A stretch of DNA of 64,000 nt from CAXBID01 sp963815305 (GCA_963815305.1 CAWFFW010000001.1:2914001-2978000); one strand, 5' to 3'. Counted from the first letter of the stretch, positions 52,034 through 61,828 are shown. Program-made: numbers and translations. Notes: generated by a model not told the origin, from the letters alone.

Positions 52034-52501
52034 TTAAAAAAACTTTCCTTTTTCAATAATAGAATTACCAACACGTTTATAACTTACTTCTTTACCATTA
52101 GCGCAAAAATCGTATACCCCATTCGATTTTTTTTCTGAAACAGATAGTAGCACCACTTCTTCAACTGTACAATCGTAATCTTTGGCTACTTTCTTTTTTA
52201 TATGACTAATTGTGGCACGTCCTCTTTTTAATTGATTTTGAATTTTGTTGTCCAATTTTGGTTCTTCAAAATCATCTGCTAGTTTACAACCATTATTTTG
52301 AAGAGACTCTGATATTTCTTTTACCTGAGCAATCTCTACTTTATCCGTATTTGTTTTTGAATTCTCCAAATCAATATACTCCCAAGTAAAATCGGCTTTC
52401 AATAAAACACGACGTCCCTCTTCGGTTTTTACAATATGATTGTTTTGTGAGAAACTAAGACTTGACATAATAAATAAAATAATAAAAAAAGACGTTTTCA
52501 T
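52034..52501 (-). CDS. Secreted DUF3157-like protein
   Basis: 155 residues with signal peptide MKTSFFIILFIMSSLSFSQ. The region HIVKTEEGRRVLLKADFTWEYID (about 22-44) matches the short secreted flavobacterial DUF3157 type, a beta-rich periplasmic protein of unknown role. The second half has a Lys-rich helix, then YDCTVEEVVLLSVSEK and a C-terminal YDFCANGKEVSYKRVG. The two Cys residues near the centre and end (NGCKLADD, FCANGK) could form a disulphide. Last gene of the minus-strand group led by the DUF2975 genes, though 51 bp separate it from the XRE gene, so co-transcription is uncertain. Confidence 0.6.
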   Translation of the reverse strand: MKTSFFIILFIMSSLSFSQNNHIVKTEEGRRVLLKADFTWEYIDLENSKTNTDKVEIAQVKEISESLQNNGCKLADDFEEPKLDNKIQNQLKRGRATISHIKKKVAKDYDCTVEEVVLLSVSEKKSNGVYDFCANGKEVSYKRVGNSIIEKGKFF

Positions 52502-52552
52502 AGCAAGAATGTATTTAATTGAATTTCAAAAATACACTTTTTTAAGACTAAA

Positions 52553-52759
52553 TTAATCTTCTACATACTCTAAAATATCAGCAGGTTGACAGTCTAACGC
52601 TTTACAAATAGCTTCTAAAGTAGAAAAGCGTACCGCCTTAGCTTTACCTGATTTTAAAATAGACAAATTTGCAGGCGTTATATTAATGATTTCTGCCAAC
52701 TCGTTACTTCGCATCTTCCGTTTTGCGAGCATGATATCTAAGTTTACGATTATTGGCAT
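52553..52759 (-). CDS. XRE-type helix-turn-helix regulator
   Basis: 68 residues, a single Cro/C1 domain: ELAEIINITPANLSILKSGKAKAVRFSTLEAICKALDC (about 20-57), with the recognition helix around ITPANLSILKSG. Minimal HTH proteins of this type (YozG-like) often pair with DUF2975 membrane proteins, and here two such genes are upstream in the same operon. It starts 1 bp after the lipoprotein gene. It probably controls its own operon; a candidate site is the palindrome at 54554-54570. Confidence 0.88.
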   Translation of the reverse strand: MPIIVNLDIMLAKRKMRSNELAEIINITPANLSILKSGKAKAVRFSTLEAICKALDCQPADILEYVED

Positions 52760-52760
52760 A

Positions 52761-53453
52761 TTATTTCGATTTAATTATAAACGTATACTCATCATATTTT
52801 AAAATGTCAGTGAAACCAAATTTTGTGTTTGTATTATGAACCTCTTTTTCTTGTGTTTTTTTTGTCTTATTCAACATTAAATAACACAATTCATTTTCAT
52901 AATAATATAAGTCTCCTTTAAGTATATTTTCATTTAAATCCATAGGGGAATCAATATCTATGATGTTTAAATTGGCTTTAATATTATTTGCCAAACGAGA
53001 AAAAGCTTCTTCTTTTTTATGAGGGGCATATAATTTTAAAATTATATTAATTTCATTGATGGTGTCCTTTTCTTTTCCGTAGAGATTATATGCAATTGTA
53101 TTTTTACAACCATTATTTATTAATGAATATACTCCAAACTCTTCGTATTGGGTTGGTGTTTTCCATCTGTCATAACCATTTTTTATAGAATATTTTTCGG
53201 TTCTTTCAAACGCAATATTTGCTGTTCTGTTATTTCTTACTTGATATTTTACCAATCGAGGTTTACTTTTAGTAATTTCAAAACCACTTTTCCCTTCAAT
53301 TGCTGCTTTTAATAGTTTTACATTACTAAAGGCTTTTATTTTTGGGACACTACTATATGCCATTAAAGTTGCATTCTCAATTTGGCGTGTAACAGTCTTA
53401 TCGTTACAACTCACTATTATAATGAATAAGATAAAGAAAATTATTTTTTTCAT
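52761..53453 (-). CDS. Lipoprotein of unknown function in the DUF2975/XRE operon
   Basis: 230 residues with lipoprotein signal MKKIIFFILFIIIVSCN (Cys16). The body is Lys- and Asn-rich with mixed helix and sheet (for example LVKYQVRNNRTANIAFERTEKYSI, GVYSLINNGCKNTIAYNLYG, LNENILKGDLYYYENELCYLML). I do not recognise a family. Two internal Cys (NGCKNT, ELCYLM) could pair. It lies 20 bp after a DUF2975 gene and 1 bp before the XRE gene, so it is likely part of the same unit and may sense or stabilise something at the envelope. Confidence 0.62.
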   Translation of the reverse strand: MKKIIFFILFIIIVSCNDKTVTRQIENATLMAYSSVPKIKAFSNVKLLKAAIEGKSGFEITKSKPRLVKYQVRNNRTANIAFERTEKYSIKNGYDRWKTPTQYEEFGVYSLINNGCKNTIAYNLYGKEKDTINEINIILKLYAPHKKEEAFSRLANNIKANLNIIDIDSPMDLNENILKGDLYYYENELCYLMLNKTKKTQEKEVHNTNTKFGFTDILKYDEYTFIIKSK

Positions 53454-53473
53454 GAACGCTTCATTTCTAATTC

Positions 53474-54019
53474 TTAAATCGTTAAATCGTTTTCTTGTTT
53501 CAAGCCTTTAGAAATTTTAAATATTTCACTCAATACTTGACAAAATAATCCAATTCCAATAAGCATGACCCAAGCGGTACTTATAATATCAATTCTATAA
53601 TGTAAAATATCTGTGTTTGTTATTGTATAATCAGTAACAGTACTACTCAAATAAGTATACGTTATAGGAATATAAGAAAAAGGGAAAGACGCAATACCTA
53701 GCACAATTAAGTGCTTCTCTATTTGGTTAAGTAACTTAATAACGTCTTTATGAAAAACCTCTAATTCCATAAACAAAACAATAATTTTTCTAAAAAGAAA
53801 TAGACAATATAGAAAACCTAAGGAGATCAGGTATTTAAAAATACCCCATAAAAAAGTTTTAAACCCAATATGAGTGATTTTCTTATCGCCTAAAACAATA
53901 CCCTCATTGTTTATAATAACCAAGAATATAATTACAGCTATTGGAACTATAATCATTGCTGCACAATAAAAATAGAAAATTACGTCTGTAATCCATTTTA
54001 GAAATTTTGTTTTTTTCAT
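53474..54019 (-). CDS. DUF2975 membrane protein (second copy)
   Basis: 181 residues with four TM helices (about 10-33, 51-72, 96-117, 143-163). It is the DUF2975 type: small four-helix inner membrane protein paired with a tiny XRE regulator. The C-terminus KGLKQENDLTI ends in the same six residues, ENDLTI, as the neighbouring paralogue at 54022. It starts 2 bp after that gene. DUF2975 proteins have no established function; a membrane signal that controls the HTH partner is a fair guess. The pair looks like a tandem duplication. Confidence 0.8.
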   Translation of the reverse strand: MKKTKFLKWITDVIFYFYCAAMIIVPIAVIIFLVIINNEGIVLGDKKITHIGFKTFLWGIFKYLISLGFLYCLFLFRKIIVLFMELEVFHKDVIKLLNQIEKHLIVLGIASFPFSYIPITYTYLSSTVTDYTITNTDILHYRIDIISTAWVMLIGIGLFCQVLSEIFKISKGLKQENDLTI

Positions 54020-54021
54020 AA

Positions 54022-54549
54022 TTAAATGGTTAAATCGTTTTCTTCTTGTACACTTTTTCCCTTTTTCAGAATATCTAAATACAGATATATTAAAAACGCT
54101 ATTACTAAATGGGCTAACACTATAAAATAATCATCGTGAAGTCTCAAATCAGCTCCTCTTAATAAAAATGATGCTGTAAATACTATAATATAAATCAAAG
54201 GGATAAGGTTTAGTTTTAAGAAAAAATGTAATCGTTTTAAAGACTTAGTTTCAAATATCTTTTTTTCAATAAATACTTTAAGAAATTCTTTAAATGCATA
54301 AAAATAAATAGCATAATATAACATTGCAGACCACATCATAAGAATAGCATAACTGTATGGAACATTTATACGTAAACCCAATAAAGGAACATTGATTTTT
54401 GAATGTTTTTCAAAAACTTCTACAAACGGAATTTGTATACCAAATTTATATTCAAAATAGGAAAGTATTGAAAACACCACTATAAAAAGAAATAGAATTG
54501 AAAAGAAATAAAAAAGTACTTTTGATGAAATATAAGCCAATTGTTTCAT
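54022..54549 (-). CDS. DUF2975 membrane protein (first copy)
   Basis: 175 residues from ATG 54549 (MKQLAYISSKVLFYFFSIL); an upstream TTG would add eight odd residues. Four TM helices (about 8-30, 53-75, 98-120, 128-150). The C-terminal KGKSVQEENDLTI shares ENDLTI with the next gene. It is the first gene of the operon of two DUF2975 genes, a lipoprotein and an XRE regulator. A TAnnTTTG promoter is at 54571-54578 and a palindrome overlaps the predicted start site, so self-regulation by the XRE protein is likely. Function otherwise unknown. Confidence 0.8.
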   Translation of the reverse strand: MKQLAYISSKVLFYFFSILFLFIVVFSILSYFEYKFGIQIPFVEVFEKHSKINVPLLGLRINVPYSYAILMMWSAMLYYAIYFYAFKEFLKVFIEKKIFETKSLKRLHFFLKLNLIPLIYIIVFTASFLLRGADLRLHDDYFIVLAHLVIAFLIYLYLDILKKGKSVQEENDLTI

Positions 54550-54553
54550 TTTA

Positions 54554-54570
54554 TTATTGTTTAACAATAA
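54554..54570. promoter_or_regulatory. Palindromic operator candidate of the DUF2975/XRE operon
   Basis: TTATTGTT-T-AACAATAA, perfect 8-bp arms with a 1-nt centre, lies between the -7 box (54571-54578, minus strand TACATTTG) and the ATG at 54549, covering the predicted transcription start. Confidence 0.55.
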
Positions 54571-54578
54571 CAAATGTA
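54571..54578 (-). promoter_or_regulatory. Promoter -7 box of the DUF2975/XRE operon
   Basis: The minus strand reads TACATTTG, an exact TAnnTTTG match, 22-29 bp before the ATG at 54549. Confidence 0.65.
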
Positions 54579-54647
54579 TATTAAATTATCGAAAAACAAT
54601 AATTTTTATAAAAAAAACATATTTTTAAAATCTTCAGAAGTTCTTTC

Positions 54648-54655
54648 TACATTTG
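54648..54655 (+). promoter_or_regulatory. Promoter -7 box at the DUF2007 gene (possible leaderless mRNA)
   Basis: TACATTTG matches TAnnTTTG and ends only 5 nt before the ATG at 54661, so the transcript would begin at or near the start codon. Confidence 0.5.
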
Positions 54656-54660
54656 TAGCT

Positions 54661-55089
54661 ATGATTGAGACCTTTAAAACTATAGCTAGATTTCAATATT
54701 CTACAGAAGCCCAAATTATAAAAGGTCGTTTGGAGGCCGATGGGATACAGGTTTTTTTATTTGATAACTTTACGATAGATACAGACCCCTTGGTGAGTAA
54801 TGCTATTGGTGGTGTAAAATTGAAAGTATTATCTCATCAAGCTTTAGAAGCAGAAAACATCTTAGAATCTATTAGAAAATATTCTGTTGATGATGAGGGC
54901 GATGCTATAAATTGTCCGAATTGTAACAGTGAAAAAATAGAGCTATTTTCAACTATAAACGATCTTAAATCATTAATAGCTGTTATTTTTGCATTTGTGA
55001 CTACTCTTTTTGTTTCAACACTACCCCTTTACACAAAACATAAATATAGGTGTGAAGATTGCAAAACGGAGTTTGATTTAGAAAAGTAA
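54661..55089 (+). CDS. DUF2007 domain protein with zinc ribbon and TM segment
   Basis: 142 residues from ATG 54661; the frame is open upstream to 54574 but that part overlaps the divergent promoter. The DUF2007 (putative signal transducing) domain is FKTIARFQYSTEAQIIKGRLEADGIQVFLFDNF (about 4-36). A split zinc ribbon follows: INCPNCNSEKIELF (about 82-95) and YRCEDCKTEFDLEK at the C-terminus, with one hydrophobic segment (LIAVIFAFVTTLFVSTLPLY, about 103-122) between the two Cys pairs. The membrane-embedded split ribbon is unusual; the Cys pairs may still meet if the hydrophobic stretch is a re-entrant hairpin. Divergent from the DUF2975 operon. Confidence 0.78.
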   Translation: MIETFKTIARFQYSTEAQIIKGRLEADGIQVFLFDNFTIDTDPLVSNAIGGVKLKVLSHQALEAENILESIRKYSVDDEGDAINCPNCNSEKIELFSTINDLKSLIAVIFAFVTTLFVSTLPLYTKHKYRCEDCKTEFDLEK

Positions 55090-55129
55090 TAAACTGAGTT
55101 TTACAAGTCGTCTATCGTAAAAATCGGAT

Positions 55130-56638
<1,509 letters not shown>

Positions 56639-56648
56639 TATTTTAAAA

Positions 56649-56670
56649 CTGGACTACTTAACTAGTCCAG
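56649..56670. promoter_or_regulatory. Operator palindrome between the MocR gene and the TonB receptor
   Basis: Perfect 8-bp arms CTGGACTA (56649-56656) and TAGTCCAG (56663-56670) with spacer CTTAAC. The whole divergent gap is only 78 bp, so one site could act on both genes. Confidence 0.7.
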
Positions 56671-56716
56671 AAAGTTACGAATTTTGCACCGTCAAAAAAG
56701 ACTCAATGAATTAATT

Positions 56717-58546
56717 ATGAAAAAAAACTACTTTTTAGGCCTATTCATATTGGTATCAGCTATCATAAGTGCTCAAAACGAGAAAATAAAACAACAAGAC
56801 ACCACAGCACTTGGTGAAGTTGTAATAAACTCTACACGGATAGATTTGCCTTTTAAAGAAAATTCACGAACCATTGATATCATTACTTCAGAAGCTATTA
56901 AAAATAGTGCTGCCAATAATGTTGCCGATTTATTACAACAAGTAGCAGGCGTAGATATCAGACGTCGTGGTACTGCGGGAAGTCAAGCCGATTTATATAT
57001 TAGAGGCGGTAGTTTTGATCAAACTCTTTTACTTATTGACGGTATAAAAATGGACGATGCCCAAACCGGACATCATACTATGAATGCTGCTTTACCTATT
57101 GAGGTTATTGAGCGCATTGAAATTATAAAAGGACCTGCAGCACGCGTTTTTGGTCAAAATGCATTTACGGGTGCTATCAACATAGTAACAAAAAAAACAT
57201 TGAAAAATTCTATTTCTGCAAATATTGAAACCGGTTCATTTGGGCAATTAAATGGCGGTGTAACGGTGGGTTCTGAATTAGAAAATTCTTCGCATATTAT
57301 ACATGTGGGTAAATTAACCTCCGCAGGTTATAGAAATAACTCAGATTATGACAATTCTAATTATTTCATAAAAAGTGTATTCAATAAAAAAGAGCAACCC
57401 ATAGAAATGATTGCTACCTATTTTGATCGTAAATTTGGTGCAGAAAACTTCTATACCACTAATCCCACATTCAACGAATACGAGGAAACACAAAATAGCT
57501 TAATGGCTTTTACTACCGAATTTAGTAATGATAAATTCAAAATAAAACCTAGAGTATATTGGAAACGTAATCAAGATCTATTTTTACTAAGGCGTAACAA
57601 TCCTGGTTTTTACAGAAATCTCCATATTACAGATAAAATGGGTGCTGAAGTTAATACTTCATATACATCAAAAGCGGGTATAACTGGCTTTGGGATTGAT
57701 ATTTCCAAAATATATATCAGAAGTAATAATTTGGGAAACAGAAACCGCTTTATGGCTAATCTTTTTTTAGAACATCGGTTTAAATTACTAGATGACAAAC
57801 TAGATGTTACACCTGGTGTTGCTGTTAACTATTTCTCCGATTTTAAATTTCATGCCTTCCCTGGCATTGATGTTGGCTACAGGTTAACTGATGCCTTTAA
57901 ATTATATGGAAATGCGGGTTATACCTATCGTATTCCAACCTATACCGATTTGTATTATAGCGATCCTGCCACTGTTGGAAATGCCAATTTAAAACCAGAA
58001 AAAGCTTTATCAGGAGAACTGGGAGGTAAATATATGACCCCTAAATTTACAGGGTCTTTCGCCTTTTTCTATAAAGACGCTAGTAAATTAATTGATTATG
58101 TAAAAGATGTAGATACCGAGCCTTTTATTGCAACAAACTTAAGAGATTTATACAGTAAAGGTTTTGAGGTTAATACAAGTTATAATTTTAAAATTAATAA
58201 TTTGAATCACAACTTCTCATTAGGTTATGTATTTTTAGAAGATGAAGTTGCCGATTTAAATCTCAACTTTTCTAGATATAGCATCAACTCTTTAAAGCAT
58301 CATTTTACGTCAAGACTTAATACAAAATTGACGAAAAATATAAATTTTAATATTATATACAAACATGCCCAACGTACCACAGGAGATAGTTATAATGTTT
58401 GGGATGCTTCATTAGTTTTAACATCAAAACAATTTGAATTCACGGCTATAGTTAGTAATATATTTGATGCTGATTATTTAGAAACAGGTTTTGTACCCAT
58501 GCCTCCAAGTAATGTGCTATTTGGTTTGCGTTATAATTTTAAGTAG
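56717..58546 (+). CDS. TonB-dependent receptor under MocR control
   Basis: 609 residues from ATG 56717; a TTG 33 bp upstream would add a non-signal tail. Signal peptide MKKNYFLGLFILVSAIISAQ. The plug holds IDIITSEAIKNSAANNVADLLQQVAGVDI (about 55-83) and SQADLYIRGGSFDQTLLLIDGIKMDD (about 92-117), then VIERIEIIKGPAARVFGQNAFTGAINI. The barrel is short and ends GLRYNFK. No carboxypeptidase-like extension and the size are like BtuB/FecA-class importers for vitamins, cofactors or siderophores. It is divergent from the MocR regulator with a palindrome between them. The ligand is unknown. Confidence 0.92.
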   Translation: MKKNYFLGLFILVSAIISAQNEKIKQQDTTALGEVVINSTRIDLPFKENSRTIDIITSEAIKNSAANNVADLLQQVAGVDIRRRGTAGSQADLYIRGGSFDQTLLLIDGIKMDDAQTGHHTMNAALPIEVIERIEIIKGPAARVFGQNAFTGAINIVTKKTLKNSISANIETGSFGQLNGGVTVGSELENSSHIIHVGKLTSAGYRNNSDYDNSNYFIKSVFNKKEQPIEMIATYFDRKFGAENFYTTNPTFNEYEETQNSLMAFTTEFSNDKFKIKPRVYWKRNQDLFLLRRNNPGFYRNLHITDKMGAEVNTSYTSKAGITGFGIDISKIYIRSNNLGNRNRFMANLFLEHRFKLLDDKLDVTPGVAVNYFSDFKFHAFPGIDVGYRLTDAFKLYGNAGYTYRIPTYTDLYYSDPATVGNANLKPEKALSGELGGKYMTPKFTGSFAFFYKDASKLIDYVKDVDTEPFIATNLRDLYSKGFEVNTSYNFKINNLNHNFSLGYVFLEDEVADLNLNFSRYSINSLKHHFTSRLNTKLTKNINFNIIYKHAQRTTGDSYNVWDASLVLTSKQFEFTAIVSNIFDADYLETGFVPMPPSNVLFGLRYNFK

Positions 58547-58665
58547 GTAAAGGCAATACACAGACCTAAAACATCCATTTAAAAAATATTAAAAGCTACT
58601 ATTTAGTAGTTATTTTATACATTTAACCCAGCTTCTTTTTGTCAAATGTAAACCGTATTAACTTT

Positions 58666-59769
58666 ATGAAATTTTTTATACTGCTAATTGTTCTCTTTAC
58701 TCTGAGCTGTAATAACAAAAATGAAAATCCCATTTTAGAAGTTCTTTCATCTGAAAACCCCAAAATTAAAACGATAGTTAATCGTATTGATGACCACGAA
58801 GTACAAATTCTATTTACAGAAATTAAAAAAAATGGAGATGCTGTTTCGTTTCAAGACTATAGTTTTCAAGTCAATGATAGTGTTTATTTTTATCCAGCAA
58901 GCACCGTAAAACTACCTATTGCTATTCTTGCTCTAGAAAAAATGAACGCTAATAAATTAATCAATAAAAACACCACATTTAATATTGAAGGTGATAGTAT
59001 AACAACCACATTTGCTCATGAAATAAAAAAAATATTTGCAGTAAGTGATAACAATGCTTACAACAGATTATTTGAATATTTAGGACAAGATTACATCAAT
59101 TTAAAACTTTCTGAAAGAGGTATAAGTGCTCGAATATCACATAGGCTATCGGTTGTAAATTCTGGGGTTACCATCACAAAACCTTTAATTTTTTATAATG
59201 ATGAAACTGTTATTTTCAAAACAGAGAGTATGGTAAACCAACCTACGCAATCCTTAAAACTACATCACACTATAAAAGGGAAAGGCTATATAGTTAACGA
59301 TAGTTTGGTTGAAAAACCAATGGACTTTTCTAAGAAAAATTATCTACCAGTAACTGCGTTACATAACATCATGAAACAATTGATGTTTCCTGAATTGTAT
59401 TCAAAGAAAAAGCAGTTTAATTTGTCCGAAGAGGACAGAGACTTTCTTATTAAAACCATGACTATTTTACCTAAAGAAGTAGGCTATACATCAAACGAAT
59501 ATTACGAAAGCTATGTTAAATTTTTAGTGTTTGGTGATTCCAAAAAACCCATTCCAAATCATATAAAAATATATAATAAAGTTGGTGACGCTTACGGTTA
59601 CTTAACAGATTGTGCTTATATTATTAATGAAAAAACAAAAAAGGAATACATCATTACTGCCACAATTCATGTTAATAACAATCAGATTTTTAATGATAAT
59701 AATTATGAATATGATGCTATTGGATTTCCTTTTTTAGCAGAATTGGGAAGGCAATTAATTAAATATTAA
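58666..59769 (+). CDS. Serine hydrolase of the beta-lactamase/PBP-like fold, lipoprotein
   Basis: 367 residues from ATG 58666 (a farther in-frame TTG/GTG start is less likely). Lipoprotein signal FFILLIVLFTLSCN. Class A-like motifs: the active-site SxxK in YPASTVKLPIAILAL (Ser about 86), SDNNAYNRLFEYLG (SDN, about 130), and a KxG-like KVGDAYGYLTDCAYI (about 305). The class A Glu166 motif ExxLN is not seen, so beta-lactam hydrolysis is doubtful; an esterase or cell-wall peptidase role is as likely. It stands between the TonB receptor and the JmjC-like gene, apparently its own unit. Confidence 0.82.
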   Translation: MKFFILLIVLFTLSCNNKNENPILEVLSSENPKIKTIVNRIDDHEVQILFTEIKKNGDAVSFQDYSFQVNDSVYFYPASTVKLPIAILALEKMNANKLINKNTTFNIEGDSITTTFAHEIKKIFAVSDNNAYNRLFEYLGQDYINLKLSERGISARISHRLSVVNSGVTITKPLIFYNDETVIFKTESMVNQPTQSLKLHHTIKGKGYIVNDSLVEKPMDFSKKNYLPVTALHNIMKQLMFPELYSKKKQFNLSEEDRDFLIKTMTILPKEVGYTSNEYYESYVKFLVFGDSKKPIPNHIKIYNKVGDAYGYLTDCAYIINEKTKKEYIITATIHVNNNQIFNDNNYEYDAIGFPFLAELGRQLIKY

Positions 59770-59825
59770 AGCCCAACCCAAAACACAATGCCGTTTTACT
59801 AATTTCTAAGTTCGTAAGGTTTTCT

Positions 59826-59833
59826 TAACTTTG
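59826..59833 (+). promoter_or_regulatory. Promoter -7 box of the JmjC/cupin-like gene
   Basis: TAACTTTG matches TAnnTTTG. It lies 21-28 bp before the TTG start at 59855 and supports that start. Confidence 0.6.
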
Positions 59834-59854
59834 AATTACTAAACTCAAATAATT

Positions 59855-60715
59855 TTGGCTCTAAACCTTCAAGATATCCCGCGCGTAAAAACGATTACAA
59901 AGTCGGATTTTTTAAAGCATTATTTTAAACCACAAAAGCCTGTAGTTCTTGAACGTTTTATTGACGATTGGCCTGCATACACCAAATGGAATTTAGATTA
60001 TATGAAAACCCTTGGTGGCGATTTAACCATTCCGCTTTATGATGACAGACCTGTAGACTATAAAGATGGTTTTAACCAACCGCATGCTAAAATGAAATTG
60101 GGAGATTACGTCGATTTGTTGAAGTGTAAACCTACCAAATACCGTATTTTTTTATGGAATGCTTTAAAGCAAATACCGCAGCTTCAACATGATTTTACAT
60201 TTCCAGATTTTGGTTTAAAACTTATGAAAAGCATCCCAATGTTGTTTTTTGGTGGTCGAGATTCCCACACCTTTATGCATTATGATATTGATTTGGCCAA
60301 TATTTTTCATTTCCATTTTGAAGGGAAAAAACAAATTATTTTGTTTGATCAGAAGCAAAACCCTTATTTATATAAAGTTCCACACGCACTAATCACCAGA
60401 GAAGATATTGATTTTAATAATCCGGATTTTGAAAAATGGCCCATGCTTAAAAAAGCTAAAGGTTTTAAAACCGAATTAAATCATGGCGAAATCCTTTATA
60501 TGCCAGAAGGGTATTGGCATTATATGCGGTACATTACACCCGGGTTCTCTATGAGTTTAAGAGCTATTGCTAGACATCCAAAAAACTTAGGAAAAGCCGT
60601 TTACAATGTACTCATTATGCGGAATTATGATAATTTAATGAGACGCTTAAAAGGCCAAAAATGGATAGATTGGAAAAATGAACAAGCTATTATTAGAACA
60701 CACAAAGCTTTGTAA
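59855..60715 (+). CDS. JmjC/cupin-like Fe(II)/2-oxoglutarate oxygenase family protein
   Basis: 286 residues from a TTG start at 59855; no ATG lies near and the first internal Met is at about residue 49, too late for the fold. The double-stranded beta-helix is seen: KPVVLERFIDDWPAYTKWNLDY (about 28-49), then the iron motif HYDIDLANIFHFHFEGKKQI (HxD, about 142-161) with the second His in PEGYWHYMRYITPG (about 218-231). The RxS-type region GFSMSLRAIARHP follows. Relatives (FIH, tRNA or protein hydroxylases) hydroxylate Asp/Asn/His or RNA. Substrate unknown. Confidence 0.85.
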   Translation: MALNLQDIPRVKTITKSDFLKHYFKPQKPVVLERFIDDWPAYTKWNLDYMKTLGGDLTIPLYDDRPVDYKDGFNQPHAKMKLGDYVDLLKCKPTKYRIFLWNALKQIPQLQHDFTFPDFGLKLMKSIPMLFFGGRDSHTFMHYDIDLANIFHFHFEGKKQIILFDQKQNPYLYKVPHALITREDIDFNNPDFEKWPMLKKAKGFKTELNHGEILYMPEGYWHYMRYITPGFSMSLRAIARHPKNLGKAVYNVLIMRNYDNLMRRLKGQKWIDWKNEQAIIRTHKAL

Positions 60716-60744
60716 ATAAAAGCTGTTTTGTATTGAAATTGTAA

Positions 60745-60752
60745 TATATTTG
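60745..60752 (+). promoter_or_regulatory. Promoter -7 box of the small barrel gene
   Basis: TATATTTG matches TAnnTTTG, 22-29 bp before the ATG at 60775. Confidence 0.6.
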
Positions 60753-60774
60753 CGCTCTTTAAATTTGATAAATT

Positions 60775-61290
60775 ATGAAAAAATTAATCTTTATTACCGC
60801 TATGTTTTGCGTGTCATTAGTTAACTCACAAGCTTTTATTGGAAAGAATGACAATAAGTTTCAAGTTGGTGCAAATTTTCAGAATAATGGCACAGGACTT
60901 AATATAAGTTACGATTATGGTATAGGTCAAAACATTTCTATTGGTTTATCATCTACCTATTTATTAGGTGTTGATGATGCTTTAAAAAATAATGCTATAG
61001 ATGATTTGAATGCTACTTTTGATAACCGCTTTGATGTTAGAGCACGTTTTAATGCCAACCTAGGAAATGTTATAAACGTTGACGAAAATTTTGATGTTTA
61101 TCCAGGTTTAAGTCTTGGACTTAAAAATTTTGGTGGACATTTGGGCGCGCGTTACTTTTTTACAGAAGGTTTTGGTATTTATACCGAATTAAATGTACCA
61201 TTTGCTAAATACAAAACGGAAAATTTAACCGCTGCTGAAACATTGCATAACCAATTTACACTTAACTTTGGTGCTTCTTTTAATTTATAG
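60775..61290 (+). CDS. Small outer membrane beta-barrel protein
   Basis: 171 residues with signal peptide MKKLIFITAMFCVSLVNSQ. The remainder alternates in the barrel pattern (NKFQVGANFQNNGTGLNISYDYGIGQNISIGLSSTYLLG) and ends in Leu after a beta strand (NFGASFNL), fitting an 8-strand porin-like or OmpW-like barrel; similar flavobacterial proteins are named DUF6646. The loop KNNAIDDLNATFDNRFDVRA is the longest. The role is not known. Single-gene unit with its own promoter and a terminator shared with recX. Confidence 0.8.
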   Translation: MKKLIFITAMFCVSLVNSQAFIGKNDNKFQVGANFQNNGTGLNISYDYGIGQNISIGLSSTYLLGVDDALKNNAIDDLNATFDNRFDVRARFNANLGNVINVDENFDVYPGLSLGLKNFGGHLGARYFFTEGFGIYTELNVPFAKYKTENLTAAETLHNQFTLNFGASFNL

Positions 61291-61310
61291 AAAGCCAAAC
61301 TATTTATATA

Positions 61311-61348
61311 AAAAGGGAAACTAAAATTAATTTTGGCTTCCCTTTTTT
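61311..61348. terminator. Bidirectional terminator between the barrel gene and recX
   Basis: AAAAGGGAA...AAAAT pairs with ATTTT...TTCCCTTTT across 61311-61347 with a small internal loop, ending in T on the plus strand and A on the minus. Confidence 0.8.
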
Positions 61349-61354
61349 AGCTAA

Positions 61355-61828
61355 TTACTTAATAAGCTCGTTTGCTTTTTCGTACACCAAATGCGATTCC
61401 CATCCTCTATAAATTAGATAGTCTATTAATTTTTTCTTTTTTTTAAATGTATTACTTTCCTTAATGCTTTGTAGTCTTTTTTCGGCTAACGTATTAAAAA
61501 CCTCGTTATACTCCGTACTTTCTATTTCTGTAAGTGCCTGATTTATATTAACTTTGCTAATGTCTTTTTTTTTGAGTTCATAAATTAAACGGCGTCGCCC
61601 CCATTTCTTAATTCTAAACTTACCGCTTACAAATGTTTTGGCAAAACGTTCTTCGTTAAGAAAGTTATGTTCCAAAAGATGAACTATTATCATATCGATA
61701 GCCTCGGGTATCATGTACATAGTTTCTAACTTTTGTCTTACTTCTTGATGACAACGTTCTTGGTACGCACAATAATGCTCTAGTTTTTTAGTAGCCTCTT
61801 GTAGTGTGTATGTTTTTTTTGAATGCAT
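61355..61828 (-). CDS. recX: Regulatory protein RecX
   Basis: 157 residues of three-helix tandem repeats typical of RecX: EATKKLEHYCAYQERCHQEVRQKL (about 8-31), ALIVHLLEHNFLNEERFAKTFVSGKFRIKKWGRRRLIYELKKK (about 47-91), and the last repeat KKLIDYLIYRGWESHLVYEKANELI. RecX binds the RecA filament and limits its growth. It is a single gene convergent with the barrel gene, not next to recA. The HTH-free helical layout and the KWGRRRLIYELK motif make the call firm. Confidence 0.95.
   Translation of the reverse strand: MHSKKTYTLQEATKKLEHYCAYQERCHQEVRQKLETMYMIPEAIDMIIVHLLEHNFLNEERFAKTFVSGKFRIKKWGRRRLIYELKKKDISKVNINQALTEIESTEYNEVFNTLAEKRLQSIKESNTFKKKKKLIDYLIYRGWESHLVYEKANELIK

Noticed and set aside
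54574..54660. 29-residue N-terminal extension of the DUF2007 protein
   Set aside because: It overlaps the divergent promoter and the -7 box at 54648; the DUF2007 domain starts at ATG 54661.
58666..59769. Beta-lactamase resistance gene
   Set aside because: SxxK, SDN and KxG-like motifs are present but the class A ExxLN Glu is not seen, and nothing mobile is nearby; a generic serine hydrolase is the safer call.
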